From assembly GCA_029247785.1 (NCBI GenBank), contig JAQWKP010000215.1:1-36211 (forward strand): a stretch of DNA of 36,211 bases, read 5' to 3'. A model generated the notes under the pieces. It was not told where the DNA came from, did no database searches, and saw nothing but the letters and a program-made list of their open reading frames with translations. The position numbers and the translations under genes were made by a program. Position 1 is the stretch's first letter. Every line of letters starts with the position of its first letter. This stretch comes from Novosphingobium sp. GTDB taxonomy: Bacteria > Pseudomonadota > Alphaproteobacteria > Sphingomonadales > Sphingomonadaceae. Shown here piece by piece: positions 1-11,031 of the stretch.

Positions 1-1
1 T

Positions 2-379
2 GGTCTCGCTTGCTGCGCGGTCGAGATGATCCACGTCAACATGCCGCGCTATGATATGGAGCGCTTCGGCGTAGCCCCTCGCGCATCTCCGCGCCAGTCC
101 GATGTAATGATCGTCGCCGGTACGTTGTGCAACAAGATGGCCCCTGCGTTGCGCAAGGTTTACGACCAGATGTCGGACCCGAAATACGTCATTTCAATGG
201 GCAGCTGCGCCAATGGCGGCGGCTATTACCATTACAGCTATTCCGTCGTGCGCGGTTGCGATCGCATTGTTCCGGTCGATATCTACGTTCCGGGCTGTCC
301 GCCGACAGCCGAGGCGCTGCTCTATGGCGTGATGCAATTGCAACGCAAGATTCGCCGCGTCGGCACAGTAGAGCGTTGA
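2..379 (+). CDS. nuoB: NADH-quinone oxidoreductase subunit B (5'-truncated by window edge)
   Basis: Frame open from base 2 reads [48 protein letters not shown]...[14 protein letters not shown]...[11 protein letters not shown]; conserved NuoB Cys motifs. Confidence 0.97.
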   Translation, partial: GLACCAVEMIHVNMPRYDMERFGVAPRASPRQSDVMIVAGTLCNKMAPALRKVYDQMSDPKYVISMGSCANGGGYYHYSYSVVRGCDRIVPVDIYVPGCPPTAEALLYGVMQLQRKIRRVGTVER

Positions 380-389
380 GGGCAGGTCA

Positions 390-1019
390 GTGACAGTCGT
401 CCATTCAGCCCCGAAAATCGCCTCCAACGATGGCGTGCAAGAGACGCTGACCGGCGCGCTTGACGATATGGTCATGGCTTCCAGCGAAGAACACGGTGAA
501 ATCATCATCACCGTGACGCGCGATCGGATCGAAGACGCTTTGCGCCTTCTGCGCGACGATCATGATTACCAGCAGCTGATGGAGATCGCCGGGGCGGATT
601 ACCCCGATCGGGCCGAGCGCTTCGAAGTGGTTTACATGCTGCTCTCGCTGACCAAGAACCACCGCATCATGGTCAAGGTGAACGCCGCGGAGAGCACTCC
701 GGTGCCGACGGTGACGACGATCTGGCCGGTCGCTGGCTGGCTCGAACGCGAAGTGTTCGACATGTATGGCGTGATCTTCGCCGGCAACCCGGATTTGCGC
801 CGTATTCTCACCGATTATGGATTTGAGGGTCACCCGTTCCGCAAGGATTTCCCGCTCACCGGCTATGTCGAATTGCGATATTCCGAGGAAGACAAGCGCG
901 TCGTCTATGAGCCGGTACAGCTTGCCCAGGATTTGCGCAGCTTTGACTTCATGAGCCCGTGGGAAGGCGCAGACTATATTCTTCCCGGTGATGAGAAAGC
1001 GGAGGAGGGCGACGCATGA
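390..1019 (+). CDS. nuoC: NADH-quinone oxidoreductase subunit C (GTG start)
   Basis: [50 protein letters not shown] motif; position in nuo operon. Confidence 0.96.
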   Translation: MTVVHSAPKIASNDGVQETLTGALDDMVMASSEEHGEIIITVTRDRIEDALRLLRDDHDYQQLMEIAGADYPDRAERFEVVYMLLSLTKNHRIMVKVNAAESTPVPTVTTIWPVAGWLEREVFDMYGVIFAGNPDLRRILTDYGFEGHPFRKDFPLTGYVELRYSEEDKRVVYEPVQLAQDLRSFDFMSPWEGADYILPGDEKAEEGDA

Positions 1020-2230
1020 GCACCTTCCAGATCGAGGAATCGCCGACCACTGGCGACGAGGTCATCTCCAACTACACGATCAATTTCGGGCCCCAGCATC
1101 CGGCGGCTCATGGCGTGCTGCGCATGGTGATGGAGCTGGACGGCGAGATCATCGAGCGTGTCGATCCGCATGTCGGCCTGCTCCATCGCGGCACCGAAAA
1201 GCTGATCGAGCACAAGACCTATCTCCAGGCACTGCCCTATTTTGACCGGCTGGATTATTGCTCGCCGCTCGCCATGGAGCACTCCTATGTGCTGGCCATC
1301 GAGAAGCTGCTGAATATCGAGGTGCCGGAGCGCGCCCAATATCTCCGGGTGCTGTTCGCCGAGCTATCGCGCATCTGCAATCACATGCTCAACCTCGGCA
1401 GTCATGTCATGGATGTCGGCGCGATGACGCCCAACCTGTGGATGTTCGAAATTCGCGAGGATTGCCTCAACTTCTTCGAGCGCGCTTCGGGTGCGCGGAT
1501 GCATATGGCCTGGTTCCGGCCCGGCGGGGTGCATCAGGACGTGCCGCTCAAGTTGCTGACTGACATGGCCGACTGGCTCGACACCCGGCTGCCCGAATTG
1601 TTCGAAGACGCGATGAGCCTGGTCGTCGACAATCGCATCTTCAAGCAGCGCAATGTCGATATTGCGGTGGTCAGCAAGGAAGACGCGGTGAGCTGGGGCT
1701 TTTCCGGCCCGATGATCCGGGGCGCGGGCATTCCGTGGGACCTGCGCAAGTCGCAGCCCTATGACGCTTACGCCAAGATGGATTTCGAAGTGCCGGTTGG
1801 CACCAATTCCGATTGCTACGACCGTTTCATGGTCCGCGTCGAGGAAGTGCGTCAGTCCGCCCGCATCATGAAGCAGTGCCTCGCTGAAATGCCCGAGGGT
1901 CCGGTGGCGAGCGACGACCGCAAGGTCACGCCCCCCAAGCGCGGCGAGATGAAGCAATCGATGGAAGCGCTGATCCACCACTTCAAGCTCTATACCGAGG
2001 GCTTTCATGTCCCAGCCGGCGAAGTCTATGTCGCCACCGAAAGCCCCAAGGGCGAATTCGGCGTCTATCTGGTCTCTGACGGCAGCAACAAACCCTACCG
2101 TTGCAAAATTCGCCCCACCGCTTTCAGCCACCTGCAAGCCATGGACATGATGTGCAAAGGCCACATGCTCCCCGACGCGACTGCCATATTGGGCGCGATC
2201 GACGTGGTGTTCGGGGAGTGTGACCGCTAA
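1016..2230 (+). CDS. nuoD: NADH-quinone oxidoreductase subunit D
   Basis: [22 protein letters not shown]...[17 protein letters not shown]; ends DVVFGECDR; 4-bp overlap with nuoC. Confidence 0.98.
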   Translation: MSTFQIEESPTTGDEVISNYTINFGPQHPAAHGVLRMVMELDGEIIERVDPHVGLLHRGTEKLIEHKTYLQALPYFDRLDYCSPLAMEHSYVLAIEKLLNIEVPERAQYLRVLFAELSRICNHMLNLGSHVMDVGAMTPNLWMFEIREDCLNFFERASGARMHMAWFRPGGVHQDVPLKLLTDMADWLDTRLPELFEDAMSLVVDNRIFKQRNVDIAVVSKEDAVSWGFSGPMIRGAGIPWDLRKSQPYDAYAKMDFEVPVGTNSDCYDRFMVRVEEVRQSARIMKQCLAEMPEGPVASDDRKVTPPKRGEMKQSMEALIHHFKLYTEGFHVPAGEVYVATESPKGEFGVYLVSDGSNKPYRCKIRPTAFSHLQAMDMMCKGHMLPDATAILGAIDVVFGECDR

Positions 2231-2898
2231 TGGCTAACCGTCATCTCACCCCCGACACTCCTGAACTGCGCGCCCGTTGGGGCCAATTCGTCTTTACGCC
2301 TGCATGGGACGCCAAGGCCAAGGCTGCCATCGCGCGCTATCCCGAGGGCCGCCAGCGTTCCGCTGTGATGGCGCTGCTCGATTATGCCCAGCGCCAAGTC
2401 GGCGAGGAAACTTCGACGCAGGGCTGGTTGCCGATTCCGGTAATGGAGTATGTCGCGGACTATCTCGACATGCCGATCATCCGCGTGCTCGAAGTTGCGA
2501 CGTTCTATTTCATGTATAACCTCGTTCCGGTTGGCAAATTTCACGTCCAGGTCTGCGGCACCACACCCTGCATGCTGCGCGGTTCGGACGATATCATGGA
2601 TGCCTGCAAGGCGCGCGGCATGGAGAAGGGCCACACCACAAACGATGGGCTGTGGACCCTCACCGAAGTCGAATGCATGGGCAATTGCGCGACCGCGCCG
2701 ATGGTCCAGATCAATGACGACAATTACGAGGACCTGACAGCGGAACGGCTCGACCACGTGCTCGATGAACTCGCCGCCGGTCGTCAGCCGAAGACCGGCA
2801 CGCAGGAGCCGGGTCGCCACACCAGCGAACCGCTCGGCGGGCCGACCACGTTGAAAGAGATGGTCACCGAAAACCACGACTACCGGGGGGAGTGGTGA
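2230..2898 (+). CDS. nuoE: NADH-quinone oxidoreductase subunit E
   Basis: Thioredoxin-like 2Fe-2S subunit: VCGTTPCMLRGSDDI...VECMGNCATAPMVQIND. Confidence 0.97.
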   Translation: MANRHLTPDTPELRARWGQFVFTPAWDAKAKAAIARYPEGRQRSAVMALLDYAQRQVGEETSTQGWLPIPVMEYVADYLDMPIIRVLEVATFYFMYNLVPVGKFHVQVCGTTPCMLRGSDDIMDACKARGMEKGHTTNDGLWTLTEVECMGNCATAPMVQINDDNYEDLTAERLDHVLDELAAGRQPKTGTQEPGRHTSEPLGGPTTLKEMVTENHDYRGEW

Positions 2899-2901
2899 GC
2901 C

Positions 2902-4188
2902 ATGGCTCTCGCTGACAAGGACCGCATCTTCACCAATGTCTATGGCTACCAGCCATGGAATTTGAAGGCTGCCCAAGCGCGCGGCGATTGGGACAACACC
3001 AAGGCGATCCTGGAAAAGGGCCGCGATGGGATTGTTGAGGAAATCAAGGCGTCCGGCCTGCGCGGTCGCGGCGGCGCGGGATTCCCGACCGGGCTCAAAT
3101 GGTCATTCATGCCCAAGGAGCCCAGCCCGGCAAAACCCGGCTTCCTGCTGATCAATGCTGACGAATCCGAGCCCGGCTCCTGCAAGGATCGCGAGATCAT
3201 CCGCCACGATCCGCACAAGCTGATCGAAGGCGCGCTGGTCGCCGGTTTCGCGTGCGGTGCGCGGGCGGCCTATATCTACATTCGCGGCGAGTATATCCGC
3301 GAAGCCGAGGTGCTGTTTGCTGCCGTCGAGGAAGCCTATGACGCTGGGCTGATCGGCAAGAACGCCTGCGGTTCGGGCTATGATTTCGATGTTTTCGTCC
3401 ATCGCGGCGCGGGCGCGTACATCTGCGGCGAAGAAACCGCGATGATCGAAAGCCTGGAAGGCAAGAAAGGCCAGCCGCGCCTCAAACCGCCATTTCCGGC
3501 AGGCGCAGGCCTCTATGGCTGTCCCTCGACGGTCAACAATGTCGAGTCAATCGCAGTTTCGCCAACGATCATGCGGCGCGGCGCGGCGTGGTTCTCCGGC
3601 TTCGGGCGCGAGAACAACCACGGTACAAAGCTGTTCCAGATCAGCGGCCATGTAGAAAAACCCTGCGTCGTCGAAGAGGAAATGGGCATTCCCTTCCGCG
3701 AGCTGATTGAAAAGCACTGCGGCGGGATTCGCGGCGGCTGGGACAATCTGCTGGCGGTGATCCCCGGCGGGTCATCCGTGCCGCTGGTCCCGGCAGCGCA
3801 GATCATGGACGCGCCGATGGATTTCGACGGGCTCAAGGAGTTGCAATCGGGGCTTGGCACGGCGGCGGTGATCGTGATGGACAAGTCGACCGACATCGTG
3901 CGAGCCATCAGTCGCCTCAGCTATTTCTACAAGCATGAAAGCTGCGGCCAATGCACGCCGTGCCGCGAGGGAACCGGCTGGATGTGGCGGGTGATGGAAC
4001 GCCTGCGCACCGGCGATGCCGCGGTGGAAGAAATCGACATGCTCCAGCAAGTCACCAAGCAGGTCGAAGGCCACACCATCTGCGCGCTCGGCGACGCTGC
4101 CGCTTGGCCAATCCAGGGGTTGATCCGCCACTTCCGACCGGAGCTGGAGCGCCGGATTGCCGATAATGTGATGGAGGCGGCCGAGTGA
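2902..4188 (+). CDS. nuoF: NADH-quinone oxidoreductase subunit F
   Basis: [66 protein letters not shown]. Confidence 0.98.
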   Translation: MALADKDRIFTNVYGYQPWNLKAAQARGDWDNTKAILEKGRDGIVEEIKASGLRGRGGAGFPTGLKWSFMPKEPSPAKPGFLLINADESEPGSCKDREIIRHDPHKLIEGALVAGFACGARAAYIYIRGEYIREAEVLFAAVEEAYDAGLIGKNACGSGYDFDVFVHRGAGAYICGEETAMIESLEGKKGQPRLKPPFPAGAGLYGCPSTVNNVESIAVSPTIMRRGAAWFSGFGRENNHGTKLFQISGHVEKPCVVEEEMGIPFRELIEKHCGGIRGGWDNLLAVIPGGSSVPLVPAAQIMDAPMDFDGLKELQSGLGTAAVIVMDKSTDIVRAISRLSYFYKHESCGQCTPCREGTGWMWRVMERLRTGDAAVEEIDMLQQVTKQVEGHTICALGDAAAWPIQGLIRHFRPELERRIADNVMEAAE

Positions 4189-4499
4189 AGACCGCGCTGA
4201 TCCTTGTTGCCTCCTGTGCCTCAATGGCCTTGGCTGCGCCCACTTTGGCCAAAGATGTGCCTGCACCGGCTGTGGAAGTGCCCAGCAGCGAGGTGAAATT
4301 CGCGCAATGCGTGTATGACAAGAATCCTACGCTTGCGGGCTCGATCAAGGATGCACCTTCGCAGGAAGCGTTTGTCGCGGCCCTCAAACAGGGTGCGACG
4401 TTATGCGAGACCGACGTTGATGGGATGAGCCTAGGCAGGTTTTTCACTGCCTTGAACAAGCTGGTGCCTGACTATGGCGAATCAGGGGGAGCGGAATAG
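4185..4499 (+). CDS. Small putative periplasmic/secreted protein inside the nuo operon (104 aa)
   Basis: Sec-type signal peptide [26 protein letters not shown] overlap with nuoF and 1-base overlap with nuoG; no family recognised. Confidence 0.8.
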   Translation: MKTALILVASCASMALAAPTLAKDVPAPAVEVPSSEVKFAQCVYDKNPTLAGSIKDAPSQEAFVAALKQGATLCETDVDGMSLGRFFTALNKLVPDYGESGGAE

Positions 4500-6523
4500 T
4501 GCCCAAGCTCACCGTTGATGGCGTCGAACTCGAAGTTCCTGCAGGTGCAACCGTGCTGCAGGCCTGTGAACTCGCGGGCAAGGAAGTGCCGCGTTTTTGT
4601 TACCATGAAAGATTAAGTATCGCCGGTAACTGCCGGATGTGTCTAGTCGAAGTGAAGCCGGGTCCGCCCAAGCAGCAGGCCGGTTGTGCGATGCCGGCGG
4701 GTGAGGGACAGGAAATCCGCACCGATAGCGAAATGGTCAAGACCGCGCGCGAAGGGGTGATGGAATTCCTGCTCATCAACCACCCGCTCGATTGCCCGAT
4801 CTGCGACCAGGGCGGCGAATGCGATTTGCAGGATCAGGCGATGGCTTACGGGCGCGGTGCGACGCGCTATGAGGAGAACAAGCGCGCCGTCACTGAAAAG
4901 CACATGGGTCCGCTGATCAAGACGACTATGACCCGCTGCATCCACTGCACCCGCTGCGTGCGCTTCTCCGAGGAGATCGCTGGTGTCGACGAGATCGGCG
5001 CGCTGTTTCGTGGCGAGGACATGCAAATCACGACCTATCTCGAGCAGGCCGCCAGCCACGAATTATCCGCCAATGTCATTGATTTGTGCCCGGTCGGCGC
5101 CTTGACGTCACGCCCCTATGCCTTTGAGGCGCGGCCGTGGGAGCTCAAGAAAACCCTTTCGATCGATGTTTCTGATGGGATCGGCGCAAATATCCGCCTC
5201 GATAGCCGGGGCCGCGAAGTGCTGCGCATCCTCCCGCGCATCAATGATGACGTCAATGAGGAGTGGATCTCCGACAAGGCGCGCTATCAGGTCGATGGGC
5301 TGACCAAGCGCCGTATTGACCAGCCATGGGTCCGCAAGAAGGGCAAGCCCCAGCCTGCAAGCTGGGACGAGGCCTTTGCAGCCATCGCCAAAGCCAAACC
5401 GGGTAAGAGCATTGCGGCGATTGCAGGCGGTTTGGCCGATTGTGAGACGATGTTTGCGGCCAAGCAGCTGCTGGGCGCGTTGGGCTCCGAATTGCTGGAA
5501 AGCCGCCAGACTGGTGAGAGTTTCGATGTGTCGAACCTCGCGGCGATGACCTTCAATACGACGCTCGAAGGGATCGAAAGCGCAGATGCTGTACTGATCG
5601 TCGGCAGCCACGTCCGCTGGGAAGCGGCTTTGCTCAATGTTCGACTGCGCAAGGCAGCGGCGAGGGGCGGGGCGAAAGTATTTGTGGTCGGGCCCGAATG
5701 GGAAACGACCTACCCAGCGACCTTCCTCGGTGAGGACGCATCGGTTCTGCACAATTTCCCGCAGGATGTGAGCGACACCTTCGCCAATGCCGAACGGCCC
5801 GCGATCATTCTTGGTCATGGTGGACTGGCGGCAGGCGCGCTGCACCCGGCGCTGGCGCTTGCCGAAGACTGGAAACTTGTGCGTCAGCTTGAGGATGGCA
5901 CGCCTTGGAATGGCTTCAACGTGGTGCAAATGGCCGCCAGCCAGATCGGCGCGCTGATGTTGGGCTATGCCAAGAGCGGCGGGATTGCTGACATTTCGGC
6001 TGCTTCACCCGAAGTGCTGATTTCACTGGGCGGCGACGCGATTGATTACAGCCAATTTGAAGGATCGCTAAAGGTCTATATCGGCCATCACGGTGACCGA
6101 TCGATGCAAAGCGCCGATGTCGTCCTGCCCGCAGCAGCCTATACCGAAAAGGCCGGGACCTACGTCAACACCGAAGGCCGCGTACAATTTGCGGAAAAGG
6201 GCGTGTTTGCTCCTGGTGATGCCCGTGAGGACTGGACGATCCTGCGTGCGCTGGCCGATGCGCTGGGTGCCAAGGTCGATTTCGACAGCTTCGAGGAATT
6301 GCGCGCCGCAATGGTGGCCGAAGTGCCAGCGCTGGGCGAGGAAGCGCTGGCCGATGTCGGCGCGCTTCCGAAGGCCGACAGGGGCGCGAAGGCGTCCGGC
6401 GCGATCACATATCCGATCCGTGATTTCTACCTCACCAACCCCATCGCCCGCGCCAGCGCGACGATGCAGCGCTGTTCAGCCGAACTGCTGCATGGCGATG
6501 CGATTGCGGAGGCGGCGGAATGA
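4499..6523 (+). CDS. nuoG: NADH-quinone oxidoreductase subunit G (GTG start)
   Basis: [75 protein letters not shown]. Confidence 0.98.
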   Translation: MPKLTVDGVELEVPAGATVLQACELAGKEVPRFCYHERLSIAGNCRMCLVEVKPGPPKQQAGCAMPAGEGQEIRTDSEMVKTAREGVMEFLLINHPLDCPICDQGGECDLQDQAMAYGRGATRYEENKRAVTEKHMGPLIKTTMTRCIHCTRCVRFSEEIAGVDEIGALFRGEDMQITTYLEQAASHELSANVIDLCPVGALTSRPYAFEARPWELKKTLSIDVSDGIGANIRLDSRGREVLRILPRINDDVNEEWISDKARYQVDGLTKRRIDQPWVRKKGKPQPASWDEAFAAIAKAKPGKSIAAIAGGLADCETMFAAKQLLGALGSELLESRQTGESFDVSNLAAMTFNTTLEGIESADAVLIVGSHVRWEAALLNVRLRKAAARGGAKVFVVGPEWETTYPATFLGEDASVLHNFPQDVSDTFANAERPAIILGHGGLAAGALHPALALAEDWKLVRQLEDGTPWNGFNVVQMAASQIGALMLGYAKSGGIADISAASPEVLISLGGDAIDYSQFEGSLKVYIGHHGDRSMQSADVVLPAAAYTEKAGTYVNTEGRVQFAEKGVFAPGDAREDWTILRALADALGAKVDFDSFEELRAAMVAEVPALGEEALADVGALPKADRGAKASGAITYPIRDFYLTNPIARASATMQRCSAELLHGDAIAEAAE

Positions 6524-7566
6524 CTGCCTACTTCCAATCGCTGGGTATGTCCCATGACTGGGCGTGGTTCGTCGCTACGGTCTGCGGGATATTGCTGATT
6601 GCAGTGCCGCTGCTGGTGGCGGTGGCCATGACGATCTATGCCGACCGCAAGATCTGGGCGGCGATGGCACTGCGGCGTGGGCCCAATGTCGTCGGCCCCT
6701 GGGGGCTGCTGCAAAGCTTTGCCGATGGTCTCAAGGTATTCCTGCAGGAAACCATCGTTCCCTCTGCTTCAAACAAGGGCCTGTTCCTGATCGCGCCAAT
6801 CGTCACCTTCACTGTGGCGCTGCTGGCCTGGGCAGTGATACCGTTCAATTCCGGCGCAGTGCTGGCGGATCTCAATGTCGGGCTGCTGTATATCCTGGCG
6901 ATCAGCTCGCTGGGAATTTACGGGGTGGTGGTGGCCGGATGGGCCTCTAACTCAAAGTACCCCTTTTTCAGTGCGATGCGCGCGGCGGCGCAGATGATCT
7001 CTTATGAAGTCTCGATCGGCTTCATCTTGATCTGCGTGGTGCTTTGGGCTGGCAGCTTCAATCTCAATGACATTATTCTCGCGCAGCGGGGCCACATATT
7101 CGGCCTGCTGAACGGGTTCGCCTTCAACCCGCTGCTATTCCCGATGTGGGTGATGTTCCTGATTTCGGCGCTGGCCGAGACCGCGCGCGCGCCATTTGAT
7201 CTGACCGAGGTCGAAAGCGAGCTCGTCGCCGGCTACCAGACCGAATATAGCTCAATGGCCTTCGCAGCCTACTGGCTGGGCGAATATGCCAATGTCCTGC
7301 TGATGTGCGCGCTCAATGCCGTGCTGTTCTTCGGCGGTTGGCTACCCCCGCTGGACTGGGCACCGCTCTACTGGATTCCTGGCTGGATCTGGCTATTCGC
7401 CAAGATCGGTTTCTTCTTCTTCGTGTTTAGCTGGGTCAAGGCGACCGTGCCGCGCTATCGCTATGACCAGCTGATGCGTCTGGGCTGGAAAGTGTTTCTG
7501 CCGGTGAGCTTGTTGTGGGTGGTGCTGGTGAGCGGATACCTGATGCTAACGAGGTATGGCGTATGA
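6520..7566 (+). CDS. nuoH: NADH-quinone oxidoreductase subunit H
   Basis: [66 protein letters not shown]. Confidence 0.98.
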   Translation: MTAYFQSLGMSHDWAWFVATVCGILLIAVPLLVAVAMTIYADRKIWAAMALRRGPNVVGPWGLLQSFADGLKVFLQETIVPSASNKGLFLIAPIVTFTVALLAWAVIPFNSGAVLADLNVGLLYILAISSLGIYGVVVAGWASNSKYPFFSAMRAAAQMISYEVSIGFILICVVLWAGSFNLNDIILAQRGHIFGLLNGFAFNPLLFPMWVMFLISALAETARAPFDLTEVESELVAGYQTEYSSMAFAAYWLGEYANVLLMCALNAVLFFGGWLPPLDWAPLYWIPGWIWLFAKIGFFFFVFSWVKATVPRYRYDQLMRLGWKVFLPVSLLWVVLVSGYLMLTRYGV

Positions 7567-8048
7567 GTGTTGCCCAACTCATCAAGAGCTTCACCCTCTG
7601 GGAATTCCTCAAGGCGCACACCTTGACGCTGAAGTATTTCTTCAAGCCCAAGGCGACGATCAACTATCCGTTCGAGAAAAACCCGCTCTCCCCGCGCTTT
7701 CGCGGCGAGCATGCGTTGCGTCGCTATCCTAATGGAGAGGAACGCTGCATTGCATGCAAGTTGTGCGAAGCGGTGTGCCCGGCGCAGGCGATCACAATTG
7801 AAGCAGAGCCGCGTGAAGACGGCAGCCGACGGACCACGCGCTACGACATCGACATGACCAAATGCATCTATTGCGGCTTCTGTCAGGAGGCTTGCCCGGT
7901 GGATGCCGTGGTTGAGGGTCCGAATTTCGAATACGCCACCGAAACGCGCGAGGAATTGCTCTACGACAAGGCGAAACTGCTGGCCAATGGTGACAAGTGG
8001 GAGCGGGCGATTGCCGCGAACCTTGAAGCCGATGCGCCGTATCGGTAG
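7563..8048 (+). CDS. nuoI: NADH-quinone oxidoreductase subunit I
   Basis: Two 4Fe-4S motifs [16 protein letters not shown] and [19 protein letters not shown] at 7563 overlapping nuoH stop. Confidence 0.97.
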   Translation: MSVAQLIKSFTLWEFLKAHTLTLKYFFKPKATINYPFEKNPLSPRFRGEHALRRYPNGEERCIACKLCEAVCPAQAITIEAEPREDGSRRTTRYDIDMTKCIYCGFCQEACPVDAVVEGPNFEYATETREELLYDKAKLLANGDKWERAIAANLEADAPYR

Positions 8049-8064
8049 GGGCGGCGCGGGGTTC

Positions 8065-8682
8065 ATGATTCACATACTTGCATTCTACCTGTTCGCGGTG
8101 CTGACCATCGCATCGGGCGCGATCACCATATTGGCGCGTAATCCGGTGCATTCTGTGCTGTGGCTGATCCTTGCCTTCTTCAACGCGGCGGGGCTGATGG
8201 TGCTGGTTGGCGCAGAATTCATCGCGATGCTGCTTGTGATTGTCTATGTTGGTGCGGTCGCGGTGCTGTTCCTGTTCGTGGTGATGATGCTCGACATCGA
8301 TTTCGCCGAACTGCGCGCCGGCTTCATCAAAAACTTCCCGCTCGGCATTCTTATCGCGCTGGTGTTGCTGGCCGAGATCGTGCTTGGCGTCGGTGCCTAT
8401 CAGGCTGGCGCTATGCAGCTCGGCACTCCCGATGGCAGCGCGGCAACGCCCGTAGGGGCGAGCAATATCGAAGCAATAGGCGCGCTGCTTTACGGGCGGT
8501 ACCTGTTCCTGTTCGAGGCAGCGGGCATCATCCTGCTGGTCGCGATGATCGGTGCAATTGTGCTGACTCACCGACAGCGGACGGATGTGCGCGGCCAGGA
8601 TATCAGCAAGCAGATCGCCCGGCGACCGGATGAGGCGACCGTCAATACGCAGCCCGAGATCGGCAAGGGGGTTCAGCTGTGA
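8065..8682 (+). CDS. nuoJ: NADH-quinone oxidoreductase subunit J
   Basis: MIHILAFYLFAVLTIASGAITILARNPVHSVLWLILAFFNAAGLMVLVGAEFIAMLLVIVYVGAVAVLFLFVVMMLD; start placed at 8065 inside the longer ORF. Confidence 0.95.
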   Translation: MIHILAFYLFAVLTIASGAITILARNPVHSVLWLILAFFNAAGLMVLVGAEFIAMLLVIVYVGAVAVLFLFVVMMLDIDFAELRAGFIKNFPLGILIALVLLAEIVLGVGAYQAGAMQLGTPDGSAATPVGASNIEAIGALLYGRYLFLFEAAGIILLVAMIGAIVLTHRQRTDVRGQDISKQIARRPDEATVNTQPEIGKGVQL

Positions 8683-8702
8683 CCCTTCGGCAAGCTCAGG
8701 GT
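8682..8702. repeat. Short REP-like dispersed palindrome in nuoJ-nuoK spacer (ACCCTTCGGCAAGCTCAGGGT)
   Basis: Matches the widely dispersed bacterial element type CCCTTCGRCAAGCTCAGGG (recall); inverted arms ACCCT/AGGGT. Confidence 0.6.
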
Positions 8703-8728
8703 GAGCGGAGTTATGGAGTGCTTCGCAC

Positions 8729-9034
8729 ATGATCGGCATCGAACATTACGTCGTTGTCAGTTCGATACTTTTCGTGCTGGGCGTGCTTGGCATTTTTCTG
8801 AACCGCAAGAACGTCATCGTCATTCTCATGGCGATTGAGCTGATCCTGCTGGCAGTGAATATCAATCTTGTCGCCTTCAGCGCGTTTCTTGGTGACCTTA
8901 CCGGGCAGATCTTCGCGATGTTCGTGCTGACCGTTGCAGCGGGAGAGGCGGCTATCGGGCTTGCCATTCTCGTGATCTATTTCCGAGGTCGCGGCACTAT
9001 CGCGGTCGACGATGTTAATCGGATGAAGGGGTAA
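8729..9034 (+). CDS. nuoK: NADH-quinone oxidoreductase subunit K
   Basis: [62 protein letters not shown]. Confidence 0.97.
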   Translation: MIGIEHYVVVSSILFVLGVLGIFLNRKNVIVILMAIELILLAVNINLVAFSAFLGDLTGQIFAMFVLTVAAGEAAIGLAILVIYFRGRGTIAVDDVNRMKG

Positions 9035-9038
9035 GTTC

Positions 9039-11027
9039 TTGGACGATATCCTCCTCATCGTCTTTCTGCCGCTGCTTGCCGCCATCATCGGCGGGTTGGG
9101 CAACCGTGCGCTGGGCAACTTCGTCGTCAAACTGATCACGACCGTAGCACTGTTTGCCTCTTGCGCATTGTCCTGGCCAATCTTCCTCGAGTTCGTCGCC
9201 GGAAATGGCACGACAGAGGTCGTTCCGGTGCTGAAATGGGTGGAGTCGGGCACGCTAAGCTTCGACTGGGCGCTGAGCGTCGATGCGCTGACTGCAGTGA
9301 TGCTGGTTGTCATCACTACCGTCTCGGCCTTCGTTCATCTCTATAGCTGGGGCTATATGGAAGAAGACCCGGATCAACCGCGCTTCTTCGCCTATCTCTC
9401 GCTGTTCACCTTCGCCATGCTGATGCTGGTGACCGCCGATAATCTGGTGCAGATGTTCTTTGGCTGGGAAGGGGTGGGGCTGGCTTCCTACCTGCTGATC
9501 GGCTTCTGGTTCAAGAAACCCAGCGCCAATGCTGCAGCGATCAAGGCCTTCGTCGTCAATCGGGTTGGCGATCTTGGTTTCATGCTTGGCATATTCGGAA
9601 CTTTTCTTGTGTTCGGCACGGTTTCGATACCGGAAATCCTCGCCGCTGCGCCCGCGATGGCCGGATCGACCATCGGTTTTCTCGGCTACCGCTTTGACAC
9701 GATGACAGTGCTTTGCGTGCTGCTGTTTATCGGCGCGATGGGCAAATCTGCCCAGCTTGGCCTCCACACATGGCTGCCTGACGCGATGGAAGGCCCGACC
9801 CCGGTTTCGGCGCTGATCCACGCTGCGACGATGGTGACGGCCGGCGTATTCATGGTCTGCCGACTTTCGCCCATGTTCGAAACCAGCCCGACCGCGCTTG
9901 GCTTCGTCACTTTCATCGGCGCGGCCACCTGCTTCTTTGCTGCGACTATCGGCACCTGTCAGTGGGACATCAAACGGGTCATCGCGTATTCGACCTGCTC
10001 ACAGCTGGGCTATATGTTCTTTGCCGCTGGTGTGGGTGCCTATGGTGTGGCGATGTTCCACCTGTTCACCCATGCATTCTTCAAAGCGTTGCTGTTCCTC
10101 GGTGCCGGCTCTGTGATCCATTCCATGCATCATGAGCAGGACATGCGCTATTTCGGTGGCCTCAGGAAAAAGATCCCGCTGACGTTCTGGGCGATGATGG
10201 CGGGCACGCTGGCGATCACTGGTTTGGGTATCGTCGGCGCATTTGGTTTTGCCGGCTTCTATTCGAAGGACGCGATCCTTGAAGCGGCCTTTGCCAGCGG
10301 CACCGAACTGGGCGGCTTGGCCTTCTGGGCCGGGATTACCGCCGCGCTGCTGACCAGCTTCTATTCGTGGCGGCTGATGTTCCTGACATTCTGGGGCAAG
10401 CCGCGCTGGATCGAGTCTGAGCATGTTCAGCACAGCGTTCACAAGACGCCGGAGACTGCCGAGGATTCTACCGGCGGCTATCAACCGCATGAATCGCCCT
10501 GGACGATACTGGTGCCGCTAGGTGTGCTGAGCGTTGGTGCGATCTTTGCGGGATACGTGTTTCATCACGCTTACATCGAGGACGCAGCCTTCTGGGGCAG
10601 TTCGATCGCTTACAACGAACATCTGATGCACGCGCTGCACGAGGTTCCGACCTGGGTGAAATGGGCACCCTTCGCGGTCATGATCACCGGCTTTGCGATC
10701 GCGTGGTACGGCTATATCCGCAACACCGCCTTCCCGGCGCGTGTGGTGGAGCAAATCGAGGTCGTTCACCGCTTCGTGTTCAACAAATGGTATTTCGACG
10801 AGCTTTATGACTTCCTGTTCGTTCGCCCGGCATTCTGGGTCGGCCGGCTGTTTTGGCGGGCCGGAGATATCGGAATAATCGACCGCTTCGGTCCGAACGG
10901 TGCAGCATGGGCCGTGGCGCACGGCGCGGGATATGCGCAGAAATTGCAGTACGGCTATCTCTATTCCTATGCGCTGGTGATGCTCCTTGGGCTGGTCGGC
11001 GCTGTCAGCTGGATAATCGCAGGATAG
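9039..11027 (+). CDS. nuoL: NADH-quinone oxidoreductase subunit L (TTG start)
   Basis: [59 protein letters not shown] upstream of TTG. Confidence 0.97.
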   Translation: MDDILLIVFLPLLAAIIGGLGNRALGNFVVKLITTVALFASCALSWPIFLEFVAGNGTTEVVPVLKWVESGTLSFDWALSVDALTAVMLVVITTVSAFVHLYSWGYMEEDPDQPRFFAYLSLFTFAMLMLVTADNLVQMFFGWEGVGLASYLLIGFWFKKPSANAAAIKAFVVNRVGDLGFMLGIFGTFLVFGTVSIPEILAAAPAMAGSTIGFLGYRFDTMTVLCVLLFIGAMGKSAQLGLHTWLPDAMEGPTPVSALIHAATMVTAGVFMVCRLSPMFETSPTALGFVTFIGAATCFFAATIGTCQWDIKRVIAYSTCSQLGYMFFAAGVGAYGVAMFHLFTHAFFKALLFLGAGSVIHSMHHEQDMRYFGGLRKKIPLTFWAMMAGTLAITGLGIVGAFGFAGFYSKDAILEAAFASGTELGGLAFWAGITAALLTSFYSWRLMFLTFWGKPRWIESEHVQHSVHKTPETAEDSTGGYQPHESPWTILVPLGVLSVGAIFAGYVFHHAYIEDAAFWGSSIAYNEHLMHALHEVPTWVKWAPFAVMITGFAIAWYGYIRNTAFPARVVEQIEVVHRFVFNKWYFDELYDFLFVRPAFWVGRLFWRAGDIGIIDRFGPNGAAWAVAHGAGYAQKLQYGYLYSYALVMLLGLVGAVSWIIAG

Positions 11028-11031
11028 ATTG

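Noticed and set aside
1364-2164. 266-aa minus-strand ORF antisense to nuoD
   Set aside because: Shadow ORF of a highly conserved nuoD coding region.
7792-8739. 315-aa minus-strand ORF antisense to nuoI/nuoJ
   Set aside because: Composition (H/R/Q/D-rich) is that of a reverse shadow frame; the opposite strand encodes clear NuoI/NuoJ.
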